DNA of 64,000 nucleotides from Siphonobacter aquaeclarae (GTDB lineage: Bacteria; Bacteroidota; Bacteroidia; Cytophagales; Spirosomataceae), in assembly GCF_900103285.1 (NCBI RefSeq), contig NZ_FNGS01000005.1:430579-494578 (forward strand), read 5' to 3'. This document shows positions 27,423 through 35,623 of this stretch, piece after piece. Numbering within the stretch: the first letter of the stretch is position 1; the number at the start of each line of letters is the position of its first letter. The position numbers and the translations under genes were made by a program. A model generated the notes under the pieces. It worked only from the letters and a program-made list of their open reading frames with translations. It was not told the origin of the DNA and ran no database searches.

Positions 27423-28337
27423 AGAGATTGTCGCGATGAAAGGCCTTTTTAGCAGCATTGAGGGCTGTTTACCGGACTCCTTACTGTATCGGACGCAGGG
27501 AAAATCGGTTCGTCAACGCGGAAAGCGTTTCTTTTTTCAGTACTTGAGAGTACGTCGAGCATTGAAGTCAAATGAATAAAGAAAGCTTGGATAAGGCGAT
27601 AAACAAAAAACGGCAATATGAGCTTCAAACCTATACATAACATTTTCCATATGATCGTGCAAGGCTGGAGTTTTGCATGGGGATAGTCCGTCAGGATTTG
27701 GACGATGAGCTTGCAGAAAAGATAATCGAGTTATTCACCGTATCCCGGCAAACGATCCGAAACATATGTTTTGCAGAGTTTTGAGGTATCCTTTTTTGCG
27801 CGCAACCCCCTCCTGCAATTTGAGGGGATCCTATATCTGCCGCATCGCAATGTACTTCATCACAGCATAGACCACTTCATATACGAGTCGCCGGACATCT
27901 AGCCCCGGCTAAAATGCAGAGAAAAAACTCTTCTCCCTGTGTTTTTCCCCGTTCCTTTGGACCCAGTCTATTGAATTAACAACTATAGGCCGGTCTGGAC
28001 ACCGTGAGGATTATGTAGAGCGGAAATAAAAGTCACCTGGCTCAGTGGATATCTTATTACAAGAATACTGGTAAACTATGGGATAAAATACCCTCAAAAT
28101 ATAAATAGGATATTTTGAGGAATATATCGCGGCAAAGCCGCTCTATCTTGTATCTTTTGAAGGCAGTAGGTTACATTTCGACTTCCCGATTGATATTAGG
28201 CCAGCGTCCGCCAGGATGAACATATCAACCCAATCAAAAACTATCAAGATGTACAATCTCAATCCAACCAATGATGCTGTACTTGGTTCCAATCCAACCC
28301 CATCACCCACCCGGTCGCGAGGTACCTTGCCCTTGCC
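27423..28337. other. AT-rich non-coding region
   Basis: About 900 bases without a supportable gene. A 35-codon frame at 27677-27784 contains VSRQTIRNI, which could be a scrap of a transposase or other helix-turn-helix protein, but is too short to call. Two hairpins occur at 28092-28141. The composition differs from the flanking core genes, in keeping with an accessory region. Confidence 0.5.
28092..28141. repeat. Pair of adjacent hairpins
   Basis: Perfect 11-bp stem cctcaaaatat/atattttgagg with a 7-base loop (28092-28120), followed by gcggc-aaa-gccgc (28129-28141). They could be a terminator remnant or the end of a mobile element; no partner copy is seen in the window. Confidence 0.45.
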
Positions 28338-29675
28338 GTGGGTCTCTATTTCCTCGCCGGTTGTGAGAAAATAGAAATGCAAACCGAACCAGCCGATAAG
28401 GTCCAGATGGCAAGCGGCCGGGAAGATTACCTGCCCACTACGGCGAAGGAAAAAGAACTGGTCGTTAACCTTCAAAAGACGACGGAGGTGCTCAAAAAAC
28501 TCTACATTGACACCAAGAACCTTACCGTTGTCAATGCCTCCGTTGCCACACAGGTTTATACAGACGAGTCCATCTTGCTAAAAGACCTGATCCATCCGCA
28601 GAACAGCCGGCTCAACAATAGCAAGCGGTTCAAAGAGTTGATGAGCCGCAACAACCTGGAGCTATCCTATTTTACGGATAACTTCTGGAAAGTTGCCCGT
28701 TTGATGAGTGACAGCGCTTATCTCAACTTCCTGAATTCGCTCAATGAACCTGCGGCAGTAACCTCACCAAAGCGTTCCGGACGAACGGGCAGTGAGTCGT
28801 CGCAAGTACCACAGGTTTCCATTTATTGCCCTTATTCGCAGCTGGAGGAAAAGCCGAAGAACATGGATTTCTTTTATGAAATCACCGAACAGGTTGCTTC
28901 CGTTGTAACGGCTACCGCTGATGCAGACCAGGGTACCGGCTACCGTCCGGTACGTGATGAAAACGGCAACTTTATCCGTTACGACGAAGTGTTGGTAGAT
29001 GACAACTACTGTGCCAACAACCCCACTCAAATCATTGGCGTAAATGGAATCGAACCCTATGATCTGCCTCCGTCGACCATGTCTGCCTTTGTACCAGGCA
29101 CTCCTGTAGATCTTCCCGGAATTACCCGCGAGGTAAAGCAAGTATATGTCGGTGACGTAAAATGTAAGCGGCAATTCGACAAGCTCATTAGCTTTACAGG
29201 TAATGGCGGTGGTTCGGAGATTCGTTTTACCCGGGCTGACGGTTACTTAAAAATGAATGATGGGCAGGTAACTGCCGATATGTTCCTGGTAGGCAGTCAA
29301 ACCATCAGCCGCCGCAACATACGCAATGAAAATTGGGTAGCGTACGCTGCCGAATGGGACGGCGATTGGGAAGATGCCAACAAACAAGAGAACATCGCGA
29401 TCTATGAAGAAGATAACCGGAACACTTCCGAATTTTCGGGACAGGTTTCCACAACGCTAAAGATAGATAGCCTGGGCAGTGTGCAGATCGGTCCTATTGG
29501 GTTCAAGATAAACTACAAATCCGATGACTACATTATCCTTCAAAACAATCTGAACAGGGACACTTTTTTCTCCCTGAACCGGATCGATCTGGAGGGTGAG
29601 ATGAAGGACGGATGGCCGGTACGGAGTAAAAATGGCGATGTGTCTTTTACTTTAAATGACCGAACCTTCTATTAA
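28338..29675 (+). CDS. Putative lipoprotein of unknown function, start damaged
   Basis: A frame of at least 445 residues. The first possible start is the GTG at 28338, but the bases just before it encode RYLALAVGLYFLAGCEK, clearly a lipoprotein signal with lipobox LAGC. No ATG/GTG/TTG precedes this in frame before a TGA at 28272. The real start was therefore probably lost by a frameshift, or an unusual start is used. The mature protein has charged helices at first (ELVVNLQKTTEVLKKLY) and a beta-rich second half (GSVQIGPIGFKINYKSDDYI). No family recognised. A barrel gene follows at 62 bases. Confidence 0.6.
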   Translation: MGLYFLAGCEKIEMQTEPADKVQMASGREDYLPTTAKEKELVVNLQKTTEVLKKLYIDTKNLTVVNASVATQVYTDESILLKDLIHPQNSRLNNSKRFKELMSRNNLELSYFTDNFWKVARLMSDSAYLNFLNSLNEPAAVTSPKRSGRTGSESSQVPQVSIYCPYSQLEEKPKNMDFFYEITEQVASVVTATADADQGTGYRPVRDENGNFIRYDEVLVDDNYCANNPTQIIGVNGIEPYDLPPSTMSAFVPGTPVDLPGITREVKQVYVGDVKCKRQFDKLISFTGNGGGSEIRFTRADGYLKMNDGQVTADMFLVGSQTISRRNIRNENWVAYAAEWDGDWEDANKQENIAIYEEDNRNTSEFSGQVSTTLKIDSLGSVQIGPIGFKINYKSDDYIILQNNLNRDTFFSLNRIDLEGEMKDGWPVRSKNGDVSFTLNDRTFY

Positions 29676-29687
29676 TTTTCCGGAAAT

Positions 29688-29710
29688 GGCTGAGCTGAAA
29701 ATGCTCAGCT
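29688..29710 (+). terminator. Hairpin between lipoprotein and barrel genes
   Basis: 8-bp stem ggctgagc/gctcagct with a 7-base A-rich loop, followed by a T/C-rich stretch. It may attenuate readthrough into the barrel gene. Confidence 0.45.
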
Positions 29711-29736
29711 ATTTCTTCTGTTTAACATCCGGCCCT

Positions 29737-30390
29737 ATGAAACGAATCCTGCTCCTTCTACTCGCAATTGTTCCATTTGCCTCCACCTTCTCCCAAAGCA
29801 AAGACATCTTGTCAGTTAAGGTGAACTATGGGCTCAATGGAAATTTCTTCGTAAAACAATACGATGAATTATCCGGCACACCCAACAAGACTTTCCTCTA
29901 CAAAAAAGATTTCCTGGGTACCATATCAGGAGCCGATCTTGCGGTCCGGATAGGCAAGAACAGTGAACTTGGCATTGCTTACTCCAGGAGCATAAATAAA
30001 CGGGAGCGGAGTTATAGCGGTACTATTTCAGGGGTCCAAGTAAGTGTAATTGATTTCAGCAACCGGCATATTAATAACTTCTACCAACTTTACTACCAGC
30101 GATCTTTAAAACGAGTTAACGATACCTTTAAATTTCAGTTAGGCGGCATCTATGCCCAGATGAACCAACAGGAAATCGAAATCAGCAACTACTTAAACGA
30201 GATCAGGGTCGAAGAAAGGAACTTCAAAAACAGCAATCTGGAAGAGCTCGGCCTGGCTGCAGGAGTAGAATACCAACGAAAAATCGATACGCATTTTGAT
30301 CTCGGACTGCAAGTAAAGGCCTACTATCTGATTACAGTCGAAACACTGGAAGCCATCACTCTTACGCCTACACTGACCTATCGATTCTAA
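29737..30390 (+). CDS. Small outer-membrane beta-barrel protein
   Basis: A 217-residue protein from the ATG at 29737, with signal peptide MKRILLLLLAIVPFASTFSQ. The mature part alternates as in a barrel of 8-10 strands (ADLAVRIGKNSELGIAYSRS, NFYQLYYQRSLKRVNDTFKF, HFDLGLQVKAYYLI) and ends in Phe (LTPTLTYRF). It follows the 445-residue lipoprotein gene and may be its partner. Less GC-rich than the core genes around it. Confidence 0.75.
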   Translation: MKRILLLLLAIVPFASTFSQSKDILSVKVNYGLNGNFFVKQYDELSGTPNKTFLYKKDFLGTISGADLAVRIGKNSELGIAYSRSINKRERSYSGTISGVQVSVIDFSNRHINNFYQLYYQRSLKRVNDTFKFQLGGIYAQMNQQEIEISNYLNEIRVEERNFKNSNLEELGLAAGVEYQRKIDTHFDLGLQVKAYYLITVETLEAITLTPTLTYRF

Positions 30391-30396
30391 AGAAGC

Positions 30397-30425
30397 AAGC
30401 AATCACTTTGGTTTGGGGATTGCTT
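30397..30425 (+). terminator. Weak hairpin after the barrel gene
   Basis: 8-bp stem aagcaatc/gattgctt, 13-base loop, 6 bases past the stop; no T run. Confidence 0.35.
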
Positions 30426-30537
30426 CAAAATTATCTGTCCATTCCCTGGCTTTTCTGTACCCAGCGGTAACCTTTTCTTGCCACATCGGCAACGGACCGA
30501 AAGTGTATCCGCTGCCTTTCGCATTTGCTCCATAATA
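30403..30537 (-). pseudogene. C-terminal protein scrap
   Basis: A minus frame of 45 codons bounded by stops and without a start reads KGSGYTFGPLPMWQEKV and GYRKAREWTDNFEAIPKPK. It looks like genuine protein (aromatic-rich, Lys-rich tail) but cannot be assigned. It lies in a zone of gene debris between the barrel gene and tRNA-Lys. Confidence 0.4.
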
Positions 30538-30892
30538 GTCTTACACTACCGCAAACAGGCCGCGACTTCAGAGCAACAGGGCCTTCCACCACAATGTCCG
30601 TGTGACATTGTTATGTCTTGCCGATGGTGGCAAAACACGCCATCCTCCCGGTTTTGGCTGAAACCGATCTTTTCTTTCGCTCCAATAAAGGCCGCTATTT
30701 CAGGCCCGAAATCGGGCCATTACAGGTAAGCTTTTAGTACCTGTAAACACGCTTTTCCGGATGAAAGGAAGACCTGCTTATCGATCCCTGCTGGACCTGG
30801 ATTACGAGGCTGCTGCGCCCGGCCGGAACCTGCCGGAGCCCCTCCAGGCAGGAACGATCAGGCTGCGATCAACGCATAAAAATTGCGACGCC
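30538..30892. other. Unassigned stretch in the debris zone
   Basis: About 350 bases between the two protein scraps. A plus frame around 30620-30735 (MVAKHAILPVLAETDLFF) looks protein-like but has no supporting family. Nothing here can be annotated with confidence. Confidence 0.35.
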
Positions 30893-31469
30893 TTAAAGCC
30901 GCTGGACATACCCGATTACATGGTCCCGGAACATGGGCCGGCCGAAGCCATCCAACATCTGCTGACCGAATTGATTGACCGCGAGAAAAGAGCACCAGAT
31001 TCTGCTGTCGGCGGTGACGTCCATACCGGAAATTCGGCGCCGCTATGTCCCAGGCGGCAACCGGGTTCAGAGGGGCGGCAGCATAGCCGATATTCAGCTG
31101 CGCGTTATTGAGGTAATCGACCGTAATAATCCGGCTGGTATTAGTCACGAAATAATAATTGGGATAGGGATTATCATAGAAGATACACTGGGCAATATAT
31201 GTTTCAGAAGTCTGACTGTTATACAGCACTGGCCAGGATTGCTGACCGTTGCTGCTCCCTCCGGCAAATCCCATAATTCCTTCGCCATTCCGGCAATTGT
31301 AACCCGCAACGGCTGAGCCTTGCTGGTTGGCTTCTTTTTCCACCGGGTAATTATTGAGGAATTTCCGGGCAAAATCCTCTATGCCCCATCTACGGTATTG
31401 GTCGACATGGAGCAGCTCGTGCGTCCAGTGGCAAATACTGGCATTATAGGAACCGTGAGTACCTGAAAA
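30893..31469 (-). pseudogene. Headless DUF4157-like metallopeptidase-fold fragment
   Basis: A minus frame opens right after a TGA at 31470-31472 and reads CHWTHELLHVDQYRRWGIED, an HExxH-type helix. Around it is the pattern (HExxHxxQYxxWGxxxFA, then E..A) of DUF4157-like and related inactive or active metallopeptidase folds. About 140 residues follow in frame, then the likely continuation (GMDVTADSRIWCSFLAVN ... VIGYVQRL) lies in a neighbouring frame. There is no start codon; the 5' end is cut 13 bases inside the tRNA-Lys terminator edge. Debris of an imported gene. Confidence 0.55.
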
Positions 31470-31480
31470 TCAGGCCTATA

Positions 31481-31510
31481 AAAACAAAAAGCGCCCTTTT
31501 GAGGCGCTTT
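31481..31510 (-). terminator. Terminator of second tRNA-Lys
   Basis: Stem aaagcgcc/ggcgcttt (31488-31495, 31503-31510) with a T-rich run on the minus strand; near copy of the hairpin after the first tRNA-Lys. Confidence 0.85.
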
Positions 31511-31524
31511 CCTTTAACTACTTG

Positions 31525-31597
31525 TGATTCCGCTGGGATTCGAACCCAGGACCCATACATTAAAAGTGTATTGCTCTACCAGCTGAGCTACAGAATC
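31525..31597 (-). tRNA. tRNA-Lys (TTT), second copy
   Basis: A 73-nt cloverleaf with acceptor GATTCTG/CGGAATC and anticodon loop CTTTTAA. Compared with the copy at 4647, the fourth acceptor pair is T-A instead of C-G (both strands changed) and one T-loop base differs, so both genes look functional. It forms the boundary between the decayed accessory zone and core genes. Confidence 0.97.
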
Positions 31598-31639
31598 GTT
31601 ACCTTTGCTTGACAGATTGTCTTTCTGTTTTTGCGAGTG

Positions 31640-31670
31640 CAAAAGTAGGGTTATTTAGAGCCGAAAGCAA
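31640..31670 (-). promoter_or_regulatory. Promoter of second tRNA-Lys
   Basis: Minus strand TTG, 20-base spacer, TACTTTTG. It directly abuts the GTG start of the divergent membrane-protein gene at 31671. Confidence 0.8.
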
Positions 31671-32396
31671 GTGGCAAGCCTCAAAAAAGTTACATTTTTT
31701 TTCTTTTTCCTGTCGATTTTCGTTCAATCCGCTGACGCTCAGAATGTACGTCTTGCTGAAGCCGATTCCCTTTTCCGTTCCCACAGCTTCTGGAAAGCAA
31801 CTACAGCATATGAAGATGTCCTCGCGAAGACGCCGCGTATCGCGCCGACAGTTTACCTCAAGCTGGCCTTTCTCCATGAACAACGAAAAGACTGGCTGAA
31901 GGAACAGTACTACCTGAACCTTTACTACGAACAGGTCCCGGACGAGCGCGTTCTTCAGCGCATGAACGAAATCGCCCGTACCCAAAGCTGGAAAGGCTAC
32001 GAACTGGATGATTTTAACCTGCTCGTACTACTTTTCAAGCAATATTCCGGCTACCTGATTGGCGTTTTACTGGTACTCGGTACTTATGTCTTTATCGTAT
32101 TGTTGTCGAAACTGGTGAAGAAGCAGTACATACCTTTTCGACACAAGGCTATCTTCTTTTTCTATTGGCTGGGAGTAGCGCTCCTCGTCAACCTGCCGGG
32201 TCGCTACCGGCAGGTGATCATCCGCAACCCCGATACCATCCTGCGACAGGACCCCTCCGGCGGCGCTTTGCCTACCGAAGTAGTCACCGAAGGGCATCGC
32301 CTTAAAGTACTTGGGAAATCCGATATCTGGTACCAGGTATTATGGGACAACCGGCTGGCGTATGTCAAGGCAGCCGACGTATGGGTGGTCCGGTGA
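31671..32396 (+). CDS. TPR and SH3-like membrane protein (BatE-like)
   Basis: A 241-residue protein starting at GTG 31671. Signal-like segment (VTFFFFFLSIFVQSADAQ), then TPR-like helices (ADSLFRSHSFWKATTAYEDV, KLAFLHEQRKDWLKEQYYL), two membrane spans (about residues 124-145 YLIGVLLVLGTYVFIVLLSK and 160-178 HKAIFFFYWLGVALLVNLPG) and a C-terminal SH3-like domain (LKVLGKSDIWYQVLWDNRLAYV). The layout is that of BatE from aerotolerance operons, but no BatA-D genes are near. The start codon touches the divergent tRNA promoter, so the upstream signal must overlap it. Convergent with the SDR gene, 12 bases apart. Confidence 0.75.
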   Translation: MASLKKVTFFFFFLSIFVQSADAQNVRLAEADSLFRSHSFWKATTAYEDVLAKTPRIAPTVYLKLAFLHEQRKDWLKEQYYLNLYYEQVPDERVLQRMNEIARTQSWKGYELDDFNLLVLLFKQYSGYLIGVLLVLGTYVFIVLLSKLVKKQYIPFRHKAIFFFYWLGVALLVNLPGRYRQVIIRNPDTILRQDPSGGALPTEVVTEGHRLKVLGKSDIWYQVLWDNRLAYVKAADVWVVR

Positions 32397-32408
32397 CGTC
32401 TCCTCCGC

Positions 32409-33224
32409 TCAAGACCGCTTGCGGAGCGGTGAATTGGCTTCTTTCGCCAGTTCGTTATACACCATTTTGTCCATAAACCCGGGGAACAGCTTGTTCAGGA
32501 AGACCGTCAGTTTTCCCTGTGTGGTGAGAACGAGTTCCCGCTTGCGATTCACAACGGCCTTGTAGAGATGTGTAGCAACTTCTTCCGCCGACATCATCCT
32601 GTCCTCGTCACGCATGGTTTCGCCTGTTTGCGAGCCGTCTTTACCGAGAGACGCAAACCGGATATTCGAAGCGGTGAACCCCGGGGCCGCCGTCAGCACA
32701 TGGACGCCTGAATACAGTAATTCCGTCCGTAACGCCTCCAGAAATCCATTCAGCGCGAATTTGGACGCCGAGTACCCGCACCGCACCGGAAGCCCGCGGT
32801 AACCGGCAATCGACGAAATCCCGACGATACTTCCCTTCGATTCCAGCAAATGAGGCAAGGCGGCTTTCGTCGCATAAACGGCTCCGAAAAAATTAATGTC
32901 CATGACCTGCCGGATTACTTCCGGATCGAGGTCTTCAAACATTGCCCGCATGGAGATACCGGCATTATTGATGAGTACGTCCAGCCGGCCATATTTTGCA
33001 AGCGTTCGGGAGACGACTAATTCGTTGTCTGCCTGCGCGCTAACATCAGCCGTAACAGCCAGGTAATCAATACCTTCCCGGGTTAATTCGGCACCGACTT
33101 CCGCGAGTTTGCCCGCATCACGACCCGTAATTACAATCTTACTGCCTTTTCTGCCGAACTCCAGTGCCAGAGCCCGGCCAATACCGGACGAGCCGCCGGT
33201 GATCAAAACAACTTTATCTTTCAT
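32409..33224 (-). CDS. Short-chain dehydrogenase/reductase
   Basis: A 271-residue classical SDR from the ATG at 33224 (MKDKVVLITGGSSGIGRAL). Visible are the TGxxxGIG cofactor motif, NNAGIS, the catalytic Ser region (GSIVGISSIAGYRG) and YSASKFALNGF with the YxxxK pair. An acidic residue is absent after strand two (ITGRDAGKL has Arg), favouring NADP. Substrate cannot be told. The gene is complete and separate from the SDR remnant at 1.8 kb. Confidence 0.92.
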   Translation of the reverse strand: MKDKVVLITGGSSGIGRALALEFGRKGSKIVITGRDAGKLAEVGAELTREGIDYLAVTADVSAQADNELVVSRTLAKYGRLDVLINNAGISMRAMFEDLDPEVIRQVMDINFFGAVYATKAALPHLLESKGSIVGISSIAGYRGLPVRCGYSASKFALNGFLEALRTELLYSGVHVLTAAPGFTASNIRFASLGKDGSQTGETMRDEDRMMSAEEVATHLYKAVVNRKRELVLTTQGKLTVFLNKLFPGFMDKMVYNELAKEANSPLRKRS

Positions 33225-33278
33225 GAATATGCTCTTTCGCAAAAGGCGTAAAAATGCGGCTTTTTCGCGGAAGAACAG

Positions 33279-35501
33279 CTACCTCAGTATACTCACCACG
33301 CCTTTAAATTGCTGTTTCGTATAGCGGATGACGTAGTAATACTGACCTGTCGACAGGTTCTCTCCTCCCCACCTGAACGTCCGCTTGGTATCCCTGTATA
33401 CCTGCTTGCCCCAGCGGTTGAAGATTTCGACATACTCAAATTGCTGTATGCAGTTATCCTTTGGGAGATCGTCCACGTAGAAGAAATCGTTTTTTCCGTC
33501 ATTATTTGGCGTAATGACGTTCGGAGGAAGGAAGGCATAGTCCGTTACCCGGTCCCGTATCGTCAGCTCCACCGAAACGGTATCAAAGCGGTTCGGGTTA
33601 CAAGAATTGTCTTCCGTAACAAAATCAACAGTAAAGGTTTTTTCCGGAAGCCCTTCCAGCAGATCGCATGAGGGTATCCACTCAAACGGTCCGGAAACAC
33701 GACCCGTACCTGACAAATCCGACCATTGCATCCCGGCTGAGCCCAGCGAAAACCCACGCCCGGCGCTTTTCACCGTAAGCGGATCGCTGTCCGGGTCAAC
33801 CCCGGCTACGTCAAAGCGAATCGGTTCGCCGGTGGTTCCTTCCAATACAACGGTAGCTTTATTTCCAGGCAATGTCGTGGATACGGAAGGAGGCTGACTC
33901 GGTCGACCGGTAGCCTTCAACGATACACTGACAGAATCCGTCAGATTACGGCCACATCTCAGATCAATAACATAGAAATCAACAATATAGGGTTGATCCC
34001 GCACAGCGGCGCAGGGCGGGTTCCAGGTAAAGGGAGATTGTGCCTTTCCATAGCCTTTTCCTCCCGGAAAGGTCATTCCGACGCTGGCGAGAGAAAAGCC
34101 CCGTCCCCGAGCCTCCAGCCGGATGCTGTCGGGATCGAGGTCCAGGCCGTCCACCCGGAAAGCAACCGGCGTGCCAAAGGGGACAGTTGTCTGGTTTCCG
34201 GGAAGCGTCGTCGATACCGTTGGCTTCTGATTAGGTCGCGGTTCGACTAGTACGCTGACCGTCAGCGTATCCTGTTGCGGCAGCGGACAGCTTTCGTCGC
34301 TCGCAATCACCTGAAACTGAACAGGTCGGCCGTCGGCACTCTCTGCGCATTCACCCAGGCATATCTGCGCGGAGGCAGTATCTTTGCCTGTGTTGATGAC
34401 GACCTCCGAAGGCGCCAGCGTAAACGTCAACGGATTGGGAATCAGTGCGCGAACCTTCAGCGAAAGCCGCGAGCGGGGATCTTTGTCAGTGAAATACAGG
34501 TTCAGGCAGCGCTTCTCTCCCGCTTTCATGCGGATGATTTCCCCCTGCCGGTAGTACTGCGTTTTGCCGTCTTCCCGCGCCATGACCACCGGCGGGTTTC
34601 CGGCGGGGCAATCAATAACTTTTAACTGAAAGTCACGACGGACAACACCGATCCGCTTTCCGCTGCGGAACTCCTCGATCATAACCGAAAAAACATAAAG
34701 CCCTAACTGAGACGCTGTCACGGAGAGCTTTCCCGATCGCGGGTCGATCGCCAGCGGCGGATTACCGGGAATAGCCAGTGCAGCCGAATATCCGCCACCC
34801 CAGGTAACAGCCGGATAGCTGGAACTCGGCGACGCAAGCGGCCGGGGCGTACCCGGTGTACTGAAACCGTTCAGGGGCGTCACAAGGGAGTACCGGAGGC
34901 TGTCTCCGTCCGGATCCGTCGCACTGAAATCAAAGGTAAACGGCCGGTTCAGGCAGATGTAGTCGCCTTTGACGACGGTAAACTGAGGCGATGAATTATT
35001 GAAAATCCGGTTGTTCTGAAACAACGGAGGGATTTCGAGGTAAAACACCGTTCCGGCATCCTGTGGCCGGACAATATTGCTGATTACATTGTTCCGGCAG
35101 CAGCGCTCCCAGACGATGTAATAACCCTGCGCGTCGTCAAACGCCTGGTGGCGAAAAATAACATCGGAACTGTACCGGATCAGGCGCGTACGCAGCGACG
35201 CCCCGGCGCTGGCACAGAGGGGATTTGAGTACGGAATGATCTGGTCAAAAATGCGGGGCATTTCCAGGTCCCCCATCCGGGCGTTGTCCCGCTTCCGGAA
35301 AATGGAAATGACGACCGTCGGATCGTCTGCACCGACGTTACCGTTGATGTCGTCAAAATACAGGTTCAGGGTAATGCGGTGGGTGGCTCCGTTCGTGGCA
35401 TTTTTCAGCTCCTCCATCTGAATCTCCCCTCCCACAATGTGGGTTCCGCGGGTCAGAAAGGGCAACAAACAAAGTATCGTAAACAGGTAGAGTTTTTTCA
35501 T
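33279..35501 (-). CDS. Surface protein with T9SS type B sorting domain
   Basis: A 740-residue exported protein from the ATG at 35501 (signal peptide MKKLYLFTILCLLPFLTRG). It has an N-terminal domain starting THIVGGEIQMEEL (a module common at the head of CHU-type adhesion proteins). Two or three cadherin/PKD-like units follow (VSTTLPGNKATVV, FSLASVGMTFPGG). The C-terminal type B domain (PPNVITPNNDGKNDFFYVDD ... EIFNRWGKQVYRD) is the gliding-motility-associated class (CHU_C). Substrate of T9SS, surface-exposed; probably adhesion. Divergent from rlmD. Confidence 0.92.
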   Translation of the reverse strand: MKKLYLFTILCLLPFLTRGTHIVGGEIQMEELKNATNGATHRITLNLYFDDINGNVGADDPTVVISIFRKRDNARMGDLEMPRIFDQIIPYSNPLCASAGASLRTRLIRYSSDVIFRHQAFDDAQGYYIVWERCCRNNVISNIVRPQDAGTVFYLEIPPLFQNNRIFNNSSPQFTVVKGDYICLNRPFTFDFSATDPDGDSLRYSLVTPLNGFSTPGTPRPLASPSSSYPAVTWGGGYSAALAIPGNPPLAIDPRSGKLSVTASQLGLYVFSVMIEEFRSGKRIGVVRRDFQLKVIDCPAGNPPVVMAREDGKTQYYRQGEIIRMKAGEKRCLNLYFTDKDPRSRLSLKVRALIPNPLTFTLAPSEVVINTGKDTASAQICLGECAESADGRPVQFQVIASDESCPLPQQDTLTVSVLVEPRPNQKPTVSTTLPGNQTTVPFGTPVAFRVDGLDLDPDSIRLEARGRGFSLASVGMTFPGGKGYGKAQSPFTWNPPCAAVRDQPYIVDFYVIDLRCGRNLTDSVSVSLKATGRPSQPPSVSTTLPGNKATVVLEGTTGEPIRFDVAGVDPDSDPLTVKSAGRGFSLGSAGMQWSDLSGTGRVSGPFEWIPSCDLLEGLPEKTFTVDFVTEDNSCNPNRFDTVSVELTIRDRVTDYAFLPPNVITPNNDGKNDFFYVDDLPKDNCIQQFEYVEIFNRWGKQVYRDTKRTFRWGGENLSTGQYYYVIRYTKQQFKGVVSILR

Positions 35502-35605
35502 AAGCAGGGCCGGACCTGCCGGCAAATCCATTCTCAAGTTCCAGTTTCCCGGGGAAAACATCAAGGCACTCCGGCCGAAATAGTCGGGAGCGCCCGGAAA
35601 TTGTC

Positions 35606-35613
35606 TAATTTTG
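35606..35613 (+). promoter_or_regulatory. -7 element of rlmD
   Basis: TAATTTTG, an exact TAnnTTTG match, 10 bases before the ATG. The -33 TTG is not evident; the short leader would give a nearly leaderless mRNA. Confidence 0.5.
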
Positions 35614-35623
35614 CGGCCAAATC

